Source: Listeria aquatica FSL S10-1188 (GTDB lineage Bacteria > Bacillota > Bacilli > Lactobacillales > Listeriaceae). From it: a DNA stretch of 64,000 nt. The position numbers were made by a program, and so were the translations under genes. Shown piece by piece: positions 26,660 to 36,331 of this stretch (its first letter is position 1; each line of letters opens with the position of its first letter). The notes below the pieces were generated by a model. The model was not told the DNA's origin, made no database searches, and worked only from the letters and a program-made list of their open reading frames with translations. The stretch spans positions 1 through 64,000 of the forward strand of contig NZ_AOCG01000002.1 in assembly GCF_000525795.1 (NCBI RefSeq), given 5' to 3'.

Positions 26660-27407
26660 CTAGGATTCTGTCTTTTCTATTTCTTTTTTTTAACTCTTCA
26701 AGCCATGTTGCTTCTTCTTTACCAAGCGGGTAGTCCTCAAGCAAATCCGGACGTCGTATCAAAGTGCGCTTTAAAGATTCTTTTTGGCGCCACTTTTCAA
26801 TTTCTGCATGATTGCCGCTAAGAAGTACATCCGGCACTTTCATCCCGCGAAATTCAGCTGGTCTTGTATAATGCGGATGTTCTAGTAAACCACTTGAAAA
26901 GGAATCATGAACTGCAGAGCTCGCATTACCAAGCGCTCCTGGAAGCAAACGAACAATGCTATCGGTCATCGCCATTGCTCCAATTTCACCGCCTGTTAAA
27001 ATGTAATCTCCAAGGGAAACTTCATCCGTCACAAGATGCTCACGAATGCGTTCGTCATATCCTTCATAATGTCCACAAATAAAAATTAACTGCTCTTCTT
27101 TTGCCAGTTCTTCCGCCAATTTTTGATTGAATGGTTTTCCTGCTGGATCCATCAAAATTACGCGCGGTGCCTTCTCTTGTGATTTGACAGCTTCTACCGC
27201 ATCAAAAAGTGGTTGCGCTTTTAAGAGCATCCCAGCTCCGCCGCCATAAGGATAATCATCAACAACTTGATGCTTTCCTTCTGCAAATTGCCTGAAATCC
27301 GTTACCTGAATATCAACAATTTGCTTTTCGATGGCTTTCTTTACAATCGATTCCGATAAAACTCCTCTAAACATCTCAGGGAAGATCGATAAAATATCAA
27401 TTTTCAT
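26660..27407 (-). CDS. trmD: tRNA (guanine-37-N1)-methyltransferase (apparent C-terminal over-call)
   Basis: Makes m1G37 in tRNA to prevent frameshifting. SPOUT fold with deep knot motifs [24 protein letters not shown] and [19 protein letters not shown]. As sequenced the frame runs to 26592 with an odd basic tail; removing one base from the T8 run near 26682-26689 gives the usual ending [11 protein letters not shown]-stop and 248 aa. It overlaps the rimM stop by one base. Confidence 0.96.
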
Positions 27408-27925
27408 CAGTCAAGTAGCCCCTCCATCGGTTCAATCACAATTTCCTTTTTCTGAACGTCTACATCCTTCACAACATCTGCAATATATGGAATAAGGAGT
27501 TCCTTTCCTTTTTCTTGCTTCACGACCCATACATCATTCGCTCCAGGTGTGAGAATTTCTGTGATCTTCCCTAATTCTGTGCCGTCCGTTTTATAAACTG
27601 TACAACCGATAATCTCATGAAAATAAAAGGCGTTCTCCTCAAGCTCATCCAAATCTTTCTCCGAAACTTTTAGTAAACCTTCCTTCATGTTTTCCACTTG
27701 ATTAATCCCGTTGTAGCCTTCAAAAGTCAACAAATCAAAGTTTTTATGCGTTCGATGTGATTTGACAATCAATGTAACCGGTTCTTTTTCATTTTTTCGG
27801 AATAAAAATAACTGGCTTCCCGGCTCGTAGCGTGCTTCTTTAAAGTCTGTTCGTGAGATAACACGGACTTCTCCCATCAAACCATGTGTATTAACAATTT
27901 TTCCTACATTATACATTTTTTCCAT
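27407..27925 (-). CDS. rimM: 16S rRNA processing factor RimM
   Basis: 172 aa. N-terminal RimM barrel ([20 protein letters not shown]) and C-terminal PRC-barrel ([20 protein letters not shown] ... [13 protein letters not shown]). Helps mature the 30S head. GAGGTGG precedes the start. Coupled to trmD downstream and 9 bp after ylqD. Confidence 0.97.
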   Translation of the reverse strand: MEKMYNVGKIVNTHGLMGEVRVISRTDFKEARYEPGSQLFLFRKNEKEPVTLIVKSHRTHKNFDLLTFEGYNGINQVENMKEGLLKVSEKDLDELEENAFYFHEIIGCTVYKTDGTELGKITEILTPGANDVWVVKQEKGKELLIPYIADVVKDVDVQKKEIVIEPMEGLLD

Positions 27926-27934
27926 AGTCCACCT

Positions 27935-28322
27935 CTATCGTATCTCTGTCACGATGCCGTCTGTTACAACAATCGTCTTATCAAAAAAAGATTCATCCCA
28001 TCTGTCACCAACTGAAATTTCAAGGATCGCTTCCATTTCACGTTCGCGAATTTCACTTCCAAGCGGAAGAATTTCAAGTTGTTCCATCTGGAAATCAACC
28101 AGTTTTATTTTTTCCTTTGCGCACCTGCATTTCCTGCTCAAAGTAATCGCTCACTTGCTCTTTTTGATACCTATTTTTATGCTCTACTTTCTTTTGCTCA
28201 AACAAAAGCTGTTCGCGTTCCTTTTCAAGCAATTTACGCTGTTCGCTATAATAAGTGAGTAACTCAGCACGACTTTTTTCAGTTAACACTTGCTTCACCG
28301 TGATTTTCTGAACGATTTGCAT
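27935..28322 (-). CDS. ylqD: YlqD-family protein (apparent frameshift)
   Basis: 128 aa after removing one base near 28104-28111. N-terminal half is a charged coiled coil (SEQRKLLEKEREQLLFEQ), C-terminal half a small beta domain (QLEILPLGSEIREREMEAIL, WDESFFDKTIVVTDGIVTEI). Conserved between the S16/KH genes and rimM in Bacillales; molecular role unknown. A GGGAGGG site precedes the ATG. Confidence 0.9.
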
Positions 28323-28356
28323 AGTTTCCCTCCCACGAACATGAGTTTATATCTAT

Positions 28357-28384
28357 ATTCTATCAGTTCCATACGGGATTACAA
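28357..28384 (-). promoter_or_regulatory. promoter for ylqD-rimM-trmD-rplS
   Basis: Reverse strand TTGTAA, 16 bp, TAGAAT, 34 bp before ylqD. It would let these genes be expressed despite the surface-protein gene inserted upstream. Confidence 0.6.
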
Positions 28385-28394
28385 AGCTTTTTTA

Positions 28395-28954
28395 TTAGTC
28401 ACATAAAAAAGCATGACTGATGGCTAGCAATTCTTTCAAATAGTTTTTATAGCGTTTGCGTGACTTCGATTTTGCCGCACTACCAGAAGCACGAATATGC
28501 AATCGTTTTGCAAGAAACAACGCTCGAAACATATGATAATCACTCGTAATAATCACAAGATCGTTAAATCCAAATCTTTTTTGTGAAAACAACAGGTTTT
28601 CTTTTGTTCGACTTGATTTTACTTCCGTGCGGATGCACGTACTTGGAATGCCTTGTGCTATGAGGTATCGCTTCATGACGACTGCTTCTGGCTCGCTTTC
28701 ATCTGGTCCTTGTCCACCACTCACGATAATCTGGCTTTCCGGATAGCGTTTATGCACGTGGACTGCATGATCTAGACGTTCTTTTAGCATTTGACTTGGA
28801 TAAGCAGGCTTGCCTTTTACTTTTGCGCCAAGAACAAGCAGTGTATCTGGATGACTGCTTGGTTTTTTTCGTGAACCGAGATACATCAATCCGGCAAGGA
28901 CGAACAAATAGACAGCAGGCATTAGGAGAAAGGCTAGTAAAAAATTTTTTTCAT
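28395..28954 (-). CDS. YdcF-like DUF218 membrane-anchored protein (apparent frameshift in signal anchor)
   Basis: 185 aa when one A and one T are removed from adjoining runs (28939-28951): it then begins MKKFLLAFLLMPAVYLFVLA, a membrane anchor after GAGGAGG. The DUF218 core shows LLVLGAKVKGKPAYPSQMLK, IIVSGGQGPDESEPEAVVMK, and VIITSDYHMFRALFLAKRL. The family is linked to envelope biogenesis (SanA/ElyC-like); the substrate is unknown. Without correction the protein would start inside the anchor at MPAVYL. Confidence 0.85.
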
Positions 28955-29005
28955 TTTTAAGTCTACCTCCTCGTTTTCATGGAAAAAGACAAGCTATTTT
29001 TACGC

Positions 29006-29747
29006 TCATCTTTTTACTTGGTTCTTCTTCGTTTCTTCGACAAAAAGGGCAAACAAGGCTTCACTTTCTGGATCTTTGCTATACATCAATTCCGGGTGCC
29101 ACTGCACACCAAGAAGCCAGTTCCCTGTATTTTTTCCTTCAACGGATTCAATCATACCATCTTTGCTTCGACTTGTGACTTCAAGTTTTTCGGCTACTCG
29201 CTTGATATATTGGTGATGCAAGCTATTCACACGTTTTTCAACCGAATGCACACTAGCAAGCATACTTTCAGGATGAATATCAATCGTGTGTGAACCAAGC
29301 TGTTCATCCACATTTTGCAAATGTTGCAACAGATCGGGCGCTTTAACATGTGACCCGTCTTGATAAAGGGAGCCACCGAGGGCAACATTAACAAGTTGCA
29401 TACCGCGACAAATGGCTAAAATAGGCTTTCCAAGATGCATCGCTTCATCCACTAAAGCGATTTCTGACTGATCTCGCGGTGGGAAATAATTACCAATTTC
29501 TGGGAGAGGTTCTTCTCCGTAAAGCTGTGGCGTAATGTCTTGTCCACCTGTCATCAAAAGTCCGTCAACCATTCCCATTGCTTGCTTTGCACTTTCAGGA
29601 TCGCTGATTGGGATAACAAGTGGTAAGCCTCCTACTTTTTGAATGGCTTCCACATATCTTTGCTGTGTATAGGTTACGCGATGGCCATAAAAAATATCGG
29701 CTCCTTTAAAAAAGTGCATTTCCAGTGATTCCTATAACAGGTTTCAT
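29006..29747 (-). CDS. Class I glutamine amidotransferase-like (peptidase C26) protein (apparent frameshift)
   Basis: 246 aa after removing one base from a run near 29707-29712; the corrected start is MKPVIGITGNALFKGADIFY, just after a GGGGG site. Catalytic nucleophile in ILAICRGMQLVNVALGGSLY and His/Glu in LLGVQWHPELM. Family members hydrolyse gamma-glutamyl bonds, for example of gamma-glutamyl-GABA. No polyamine or GABA genes are adjacent, so the substrate is open. Confidence 0.9.
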
Positions 29748-29966
29748 TTTATTACCCCCTATTCAATTCATTCATTATTGTAACTTATTTCCACCAAAAA
29801 GGCTCCCGACTTGCCTAAGCTCATGAAGCCGTTAAGTAGCAAGTATCATTTTCATCTTTTATTTTTCGTCAACAATTCATCCATTTTGTGTAACTTAGTT
29901 ACATTTCTATTCGTTTTGAAATGATTATACTAAACTTGTAAATTAACAAAAACGGAGGAGATAATT

Positions 29967-32789
29967 TTGACAGCAAAGACTTGGCTAAAACTACTTCCAA
30001 TCTTGTTGATCTTCAGCATAGGTTTATTTTTTATTCCCCATCTATTCGCGGAAAATGGACAGGTTGATGACTTAAAACTAGTATTGCCAGAATCCAGTGT
30101 TTCTCAAGGAGAGGCCTTTCCTCTTCAAATTACTGATACAAATCCTAATGAACAAAAAATTTATCTACCTTTGCCTGAATCATTTGAATACATAACAGTT
30201 GATAATAATCAAGCTGCGATTACCTATGATAAATCAAATCATCAATTAGTTATTGACTGGAAGCAACAGAATGCTAAAAAAAACAGCTACTCTCTATCTG
30301 AAATCAAAAAAAAGCAGGTCAATTTCCAGTAAAACTCTTTGCTACACGGGTAGATAAAAAGGTAGAATCTAGTCCTATAACAATTAAAGTTCAACCCGAA
30401 CAAACTAATGACGACACTAAAGAAGTAGACTCCACATTTAATGCTATGAGTACGAAGCCACTTGATTTATCTCTACCAGATATTTATTCTATTAGCAATG
30501 GCTATCTTCAAGCTTTTGACAATCAAGCACTCATTCAAAATAGAATTGTGCTAAACGGCGAGGTTCCTATCAAAGGATTGAACAATCAATTAGGTTGGTA
30601 TAATAATAAACTCTATGCATTAGGGCATGCTGGGTCTAAATTCACTTTATATGAAATTAAAGGAGACGGCTCCTATATACAAACAAGTGTTGGTAATACT
30701 CCTTGTAAATTATTTGTTGGTGGTGGAACGTCTAAAAATGGTATTTATGTAGCAATTATTACTAACTCGGACAACATTCCCCAACTAGTTTCAGTCGATG
30801 TCAAAACAAAAAAAATTAATTCAAGTAAAAAATATTTCTTTTCTTGCACCTGAAGACAAAAATAAACTCACAATGACTGGAGATATGGCATTTGATGGGG
30901 ATGGCACTCTCTGGAAAGTTTCTTACAAAAAAGTAAATGGAGTTTTAACAGATCAGTATCTGCAAAAAATAGATATTCAAAATGCGAAGGTTTTAAAAAC
31001 ACTTCAGTTAAAAATTCCTTTCGTTGTGGATGCAAATTATGGCTATAGTGGTATTGCTTTCTTATCAAATGGAGATATGTTGCTAGGCAGTGGAGTTTAC
31101 GGGAGAGGAACCTTTTCAAAGGTTAATATGGCTACTGGTGAAGTGAGCCTCGTAGGTGCTAAACTCGGCAACTATGGGACTTATGATCTTGCCTCTCCAT
31201 TTTATCCTTACTTTAATACCCGTCTTACTCTTTCAATGCAATCTATTCCTACATCAGGAACAGACGTTTATCAAAGAAAAGAAATTGAATATGTCATGAC
31301 TATTAATAATTTAGGGAACCTTGCTTCGAGTCATTCCAGGTTAACTGCATCACTTCCCACTGGTACAGAATACGTGCCCAATAGTACTCTTTTAAACGGA
31401 AAGAGTATAAAAGATAGTGACGGGATGAGCCCATTGTTTTCTGGCATGGAAGTTGCTTCTAAAGATTCTCTTCCTGGAATTATTAGCAAAAACCACCAAG
31501 GGCTTATTAGTTTTAAAGTGAAAGTGAAAGGCGATACTCCTCCAAGCTCTATTGTAACCAATCAAGCAACCCTTTCAGCCGAAAATACGGATAGCGTTCA
31601 ATCTAATGTGGTAAAAAACACAGTTTTACTCAATCAAACTGATTTAGTAGTTAAGGATTCTAACATAAAAATTGGACAATCTTGGACTCCCGCAGATAAC
31701 TTCATTTCCGCAAAAAATCCAGATGGCTCTATAGTTCCATTTGATTCTCAAAAAATTCAGAGTACTGGAAAGGTTAATACACACCAATTGGGAAAATATA
31801 CTATTACTTATCAAAATCAAGATGTATCCAAAAAAGCTACTGTTACAGTTTCTGCCCTTCCAGCCCCAACCGCAAAATTTTCGCTTACAGTAAATAATCA
31901 GTCTGCTACACCGGAAGATCAAAGAATTTTACTTGGAGACACATTGATGCTTCAATATCAATTGCAGAACCCGACTAGTAATTCTGGATTCCGACCGGGA
32001 GAAGCTAAGTGGCTCATTCCGCTTCCCACTGGAGTGGAACCCATGAAATTAAGCGATTCCGTTACTTTGACGGGGCCAAAAGGAGCGAGTAAGCAAGTAT
32101 CTTGGCCTTCACTTTATGATGCTAAATCGCGAACAATAACCATCGATAGTCGAAATTTTGACCAAAATTGGTTGAAGCTCACGCCAGATAATCCTCTTAC
32201 TTTAAAATTTAACGTAAAAGTAGACCCGACGGATGCCGCGCATATTGTGGGCACGAAATTAAGTAGTACACCTAGTATGACAGGAATAGATTATAATGGA
32301 GATCAACTTACTCTAAAAAGTCCAACTCCACTTGCTTTTGGGCCTATTTATTCGGGCTCTTTGCAGTTCCATCAGGTGCCTAGTACACTCGCTTTTAAAA
32401 ATGGTTGGATCAAAAATTTCACAACTGAGCTCCCTCGTGAAGATCCAGACTGGAAAATCGTAGTAGAAGACACTAGGCGACGCAGCAACGTTTGGAATAA
32501 CAATTGGCAAGTTACAGCGAAACAACTTTCACCTTTTGTAACTAAACAAAATGACCTTTTATCCAATATCTTAGTCTTCAAAGGTGCTACTGCGACCGCA
32601 AAGGAACAAATCATTGGTGAGAAGGCTTCTACGCTTGTCTTTAAAGGGAAGAGCAGTTCTGCAGATTTCTATGACGTCTTTTGGGATAAAAATCAAGGCC
32701 TCTTTCTCAAGATTCCACCTGGCAAAGCAAAAGCCAATCAAGTTTATCAAAATGTAATTGAATGGAATTTGAGCGATGCCCCGCTATAA
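29967..32789 (+). CDS. Large WxL-domain surface protein (two apparent frameshifts)
   Basis: About 939 aa after corrections at an A8 run (30306-30313) and an A8 run (30808-30815). Start TTG after GGAGGAG; signal peptide KTWLKLLPILLIFSIGLFFI. N-terminal domain parallels that of the two lectin-like WxL proteins (IYLPLPESFEY). The centre looks like a beta-propeller (GWYNNKLYALGHAG, DGDGTLWKVSY, GYSGIAFLSNGDMLLG), then DUF11-type domains (YVMTINNLGNLASSHSRLTA), an Ig-like domain (IGQSWTPADNFISAKN) and a WxL tail ending IEWNLSDAPL. Secreted, probably bound to the cell wall. It runs against the flanking ribosomal genes. Confidence 0.83.
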
Positions 32790-32792
32790 AAT

Positions 32793-32839
32793 AAAAAGCT
32801 ACTTTTCTTCTAAATGTTTAGAAGAAAAGTAGCTTTTTT
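32793..32839. terminator. strong bidirectional terminator
   Basis: Arms of about 20 bp (AAAAAGCTACTTTTCTTCTA and its complement) with a short loop between the WxL gene and khpA; A- and T-runs at the ends. Confidence 0.92.
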
Positions 32840-32845
32840 GTGAAT

Positions 32846-33077
32846 TTAGTCGATGATTTCAAGACGAACTTTTTTTGTCAGCTTTCTGACCAGCTGCATA
32901 AACTAGTGTTCGAATAGCTTTGGCAATACGCCCTTGCTTCCCGATCACTCGTCCCATATCTTCTTTATTCACGGACAATTGATAAAAGTAAGTGGAGTCT
33001 GTTTCCTCAGCGTGGAGCGAAACGTCATCCGGATGGTCAACAAGCGGCTTAACGATGGCGAGAATTAAATCTTCCAT
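32846..33077 (-). CDS. khpA: KH-domain RNA-binding protein KhpA (apparent frameshift)
   Basis: 76 aa after removing one base from the T7 run near 32871-32877; then ends KVRLEIID. The GxxG loop of the KH fold is in GRVIGKQGRIAKAIRTL. Works with KhpB/Jag in RNA binding and cell-elongation control. Starts MEDLILAIVKPLV; a TTG two codons upstream is the alternative. Follows rpsP by 16 bp. Confidence 0.94.
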
Positions 33078-33093
33078 TCGCAACTAGCCTCCC

Positions 33094-33366
33094 TTATTTC
33101 CCAAGTTTTTGATTATGGAATTTTTCCATGATTCCTTTGTCAGACAACAAGTGACGAACTGTGTCTGAAGGTTTTGCACCATTATGCATCCATTTCAAAA
33201 CAGATTCTTCATCAATTTTAACTTCTGCTGGATCTACAAGCGGATTGTAAGTTCCAAGTGTTTCGATCGAACGGCCGTCACGTGGAAAACGTGAATCAGC
33301 AACTACGATACGGTAAAAAGGTTTCTTATTTGAACCCATGCGTTTTAAACGAATTTTAACTGCCAT
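33094..33366 (-). CDS. rpsP: 30S ribosomal protein S16
   Basis: 90 aa, usual length. [20 protein letters not shown] is the family signature, followed by [20 protein letters not shown]. Located in the SRP/ribosome cluster. Confidence 0.99.
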   Translation of the reverse strand: MAVKIRLKRMGSNKKPFYRIVVADSRFPRDGRSIETLGTYNPLVDPAEVKIDEESVLKWMHNGAKPSDTVRHLLSDKGIMEKFHNQKLGK

Positions 33367-33476
33367 TTTTAATTACACCTCCATAAAGTCTTACACAAGT
33401 ATATATATTACCAGTAAAGGATTTGTTTGTAAAGTGTTTTTTTCTTTACAGACTGAATTTTTTCTTCAAAAGAAAA

Positions 33477-33497
33477 ACGAAGCTTGGGTAGCTTCGT
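33477..33497 (-). terminator. terminator after ffh
   Basis: Arms ACGAAGCT / AGCTTCGT, short loop, then TTTTTCTTTTG on the minus strand. It separates ylxM-ffh from rpsP. Confidence 0.85.
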
Positions 33498-33508
33498 CTT
33501 TCTAGTTG

Positions 33509-34864
33509 TTAAAATGGCAATTTGAAATTGCCGAATGGATTTTTCTTCTTTCCTTTTCCGCCCGTACCACCTGACATTTGTTTCATCATTTTCTTCATTT
33601 CATTGAATTGCTTGAGCAAACGATTGACTTCTTGAATAGGTCGACCACTTCCTCGTGCAATACGCTTCCGACGATTAGCATTGATGATATCCGGATTATC
33701 CTTTTCCATTTTTGTCATAGATTTAATAATCGCCTCAATGTGTCCAAGCTGCTTATCGTCCATTTGAAGGTTATCCATGCCCTTCATTTTATTTGCACCA
33801 GGAATCATCTTGAGAAGCTCATCAAGCGGCCCCATTTGCTTCACTTGCTGCAACTGATCGAGAAAATCATCGAACGTCATCGAATTTTCACGAATTTTTT
33901 GCTCCATTTCGCGCATCTTTTCTTGGTCAACGTCTGTTTGCGCCTTTTCAATGAGAGACAAGACATCCCCCATTCCAAGAATTCGCGAAGCCATCCGGTC
34001 TGGATGGAAACTTTCGAGGGCTTCCATTTTTTCGCCTGTACCAACAAATTTGATGGGTTTTCCAGTCACAGAACGAATAGATAGAGCGGCCCCACCACGT
34101 GTATCACCATCAAGTTTTGTTAAGACAACGCCAGTTAAGCCCAACTGTTCATTGAAGCTTTCTGCCACATTGACCGCATCTTGCCCTGTCATGGAATCCA
34201 CGACTAGCAAAATTTCGGAAGGGGAAGCCACTTCCTTTACCTTCTTGAGCTCATCCATTAGTTCTTCATCCACATGGAGTCGCCCAGCCGTATCGATTAG
34301 TACGTAGTCAAGGTGCTCTTCTTTTGCTTTTTCAATGGCTTGTTTAGCAATCTCAACTGGACTTACTTGATCGCCAAGAGAGAAAACGGGCATATTTAAC
34401 TGCTTACCTAGTGTTTCTAACTGCTTGATCGCTGCAGGACGATAGACGTCGGCTGCAACAAGTAAGGGTTTACGATTATATTTTTTCCGTAACAAATTCG
34501 CAAGTTTCCCAGTTGTTGTGGTTTTACCTGCCCCTTGCAAACCAACCATCATCACGACAGTCGGTGGCTTATCGGCTACTTCAATTTTACTTTCTTCACC
34601 GCCCATCAAATTCGTAAGTTCTTCCTGTACGATTTTAATGACTTGCTGTCCAGGCGTTAAACTCTTCATTACATCAGAACCCACTGCCCGTTCACTAACC
34701 GTTTTGATGAAGCTTTTTACTACTTTAAAGTTTACATCGGCTTCAAGAAGAGCAAGTCGGACTTCGCGCATCATTTCTTTTACGTCAGCTTCCGTCACTT
34801 TTCCTTTGCCGCGAATTTTATTCATTGTTTCCTGAAGTCTTCCAGCTAATCCTTCAAATGCCAT
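33509..34864 (-). CDS. ffh: Signal recognition particle GTPase Ffh
   Basis: 451 aa. N domain, then G domain with GLQGAGKTTTTGKLA, DTAGRLHVDEELM and VLTKLDGDTRGG, then the methionine-rich M domain (LDELLKMIPGANKMKGMD, FNEMKKMMKQMSGG) that binds 4.5S RNA and signal peptides. Twelve bp after ylxM, which modulates it. Confidence 0.99.
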   Translation of the reverse strand: MAFEGLAGRLQETMNKIRGKGKVTEADVKEMMREVRLALLEADVNFKVVKSFIKTVSERAVGSDVMKSLTPGQQVIKIVQEELTNLMGGEESKIEVADKPPTVVMMVGLQGAGKTTTTGKLANLLRKKYNRKPLLVAADVYRPAAIKQLETLGKQLNMPVFSLGDQVSPVEIAKQAIEKAKEEHLDYVLIDTAGRLHVDEELMDELKKVKEVASPSEILLVVDSMTGQDAVNVAESFNEQLGLTGVVLTKLDGDTRGGAALSIRSVTGKPIKFVGTGEKMEALESFHPDRMASRILGMGDVLSLIEKAQTDVDQEKMREMEQKIRENSMTFDDFLDQLQQVKQMGPLDELLKMIPGANKMKGMDNLQMDDKQLGHIEAIIKSMTKMEKDNPDIINANRRKRIARGSGRPIQEVNRLLKQFNEMKKMMKQMSGGTGGKGKKKNPFGNFKLPF

Positions 34865-34876
34865 AAAATCGGCCCC

Positions 34877-35218
34877 CTAATCAATCAATTTCAACTCGTT
34901 AAACAAGGCTTCTACTTCTGCATCTTGTAAACCTGCTTTCAAGTATGCTTCTTCGAGTTTATGAAGCACTTGTTCACGTTCGATATATTTTTTTAACATT
35001 CCTAGCTTTTCTTCATAGTTTTCAAGGCTTTCTTCTGTCCGTTTGATGTTATCATACACGGCTTGCCTGCTAACTTCAAATTCTTCAGCGATTTCTCCAA
35101 GTGAAAAATCATCCAAATAATAAAGAGAAAGATAAGCTTTTTGCTTTTCCGTTAACAAACCTTCGTAAAAATCAAATAGCATGTTCATTCGGGTAGTCTT
35201 ATCAAACAAACGAAACAC
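34877..35218 (-). CDS. ylxM: YlxM-family SRP-associated regulator
   Basis: 113 aa, sigma-factor-like helix-turn-helix ([40 protein letters not shown]). YlxM proteins bind the SRP and tune Ffh-FtsY GTPase activity. The listed start is GTG; a TTG four codons later is equally spaced from AGAGG. Confidence 0.92.
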   Translation of the reverse strand: MFRLFDKTTRMNMLFDFYEGLLTEKQKAYLSLYYLDDFSLGEIAEEFEVSRQAVYDNIKRTEESLENYEEKLGMLKKYIEREQVLHKLEEAYLKAGLQDAEVEALFNELKLID

Positions 35219-35265
35219 CTCTTCCTTGTTCTAGATTACGTGTTTAGTCAAAGAATGTCAACCAG

Positions 35266-35319
35266 AAAAGGACTAGAACATCTTGAGAAACGCTGCTTCC
35301 CTTTTGTTCTAGTCCTTTT
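35266..35319 (-). terminator. terminator after ftsY
   Basis: 14-bp arms AAAAGGACTAGAAC / GTTCTAGTCCTTTT with a 26-nt loop. Confidence 0.8.
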
Positions 35320-35320
35320 A

Positions 35321-36316
35321 TTATTTTTCTGCTTTTTGATCAATCAAATCAGCGAACAATCCATAAACATAATCGGTTGCATCAAATGGTTCGAGATCAT
35401 CTATTTTTTCACCGAGACCGACAAATTTTACTGGAATTTCTAATTCATTCCGAATCGCGATCACGATCCCACCTTTAGCAGTTCCATCAAGTTTTGTAAG
35501 TACAATCCCTGAAACGTCTGTCGCTTCTTTAAATTGTTTGGCTTGGACAAAAGCATTTTGCCCCGTTGTCGCATCTAAAACAAGCAGCACTTCATGCGGA
35601 GCATCTGGAATCTCGCGTGCGATTACACGTTTCACTTTTTCAAGCTCATTCATCAAATTCACTTTGTTTTGCAAGCGTCCAGCTGTATCACAAAGCAGAA
35701 TATCGGCGCCTTTTGCTTTAGCTGATTGAACGGCATCAAAAACAACCGCAGCCGGATCGCCACCTTCTGCATGTTTGATGATGTCCACGCCAGCTCTTTC
35801 ACTCCACACTTCTAGTTGATCAATTGCCCCCGCTCGGAAAGTATCGCCAGCCGCTAAAACGACTTTTTTTCCTTCAGATTTAAACTGGTGCGCGAGTTTG
35901 CCAATTGTCGTTGTCTTCCCAACACCATTTACACCAACAAATAAGATAACCGTAAGCCCATTTTCTTGAATATTTAATGCAGGTTCAGCATCGCCTGCAC
36001 CTTCGTAAATGGCCACAAGCTTCTCTACAATGACGCCCTCTACTTCTTTTGGATCGCTAATATTTCGCAATTTGACTTCTTGCTTGAGTTCGTCAATTAA
36101 GTCCATCACCGTTTCAAAGCCGACATCAGCACCGATAAGGGCTTCTTCAACGTCTTCAAAGAAGTCTTCATCCACTTTACGATAACGAGCCATAATTTCA
36201 TTTAGCTTCCCGGAAAAACTACTTCTTGTTTTCGTTAAACCTTCTTTATATTTCTCAGATTTTTCTTCGTTTTGTTGCCCTGTCATTTTATCTTTTAGTT
36301 TCTTGAAAAAAGTCAT
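35321..36316 (-). CDS. ftsY: Signal recognition particle receptor FtsY
   Basis: 331 aa. Short acidic/basic N-terminus, then the NG domain: GVNGVGKTTTIGKLA, CDTAGRLQNKVNLM, VLTKLDGTAKGGI. Docks Ffh-ribosome complexes at the membrane. It lies 15 bp after smc, as in other Firmicutes. Confidence 0.98.
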   Translation of the reverse strand: MTFFKKLKDKMTGQQNEEKSEKYKEGLTKTRSSFSGKLNEIMARYRKVDEDFFEDVEEALIGADVGFETVMDLIDELKQEVKLRNISDPKEVEGVIVEKLVAIYEGAGDAEPALNIQENGLTVILFVGVNGVGKTTTIGKLAHQFKSEGKKVVLAAGDTFRAGAIDQLEVWSERAGVDIIKHAEGGDPAAVVFDAVQSAKAKGADILLCDTAGRLQNKVNLMNELEKVKRVIAREIPDAPHEVLLVLDATTGQNAFVQAKQFKEATDVSGIVLTKLDGTAKGGIVIAIRNELEIPVKFVGLGEKIDDLEPFDATDYVYGLFADLIDQKAEK

Positions 36317-36331
36317 AGCGTTTGTTCTCCT

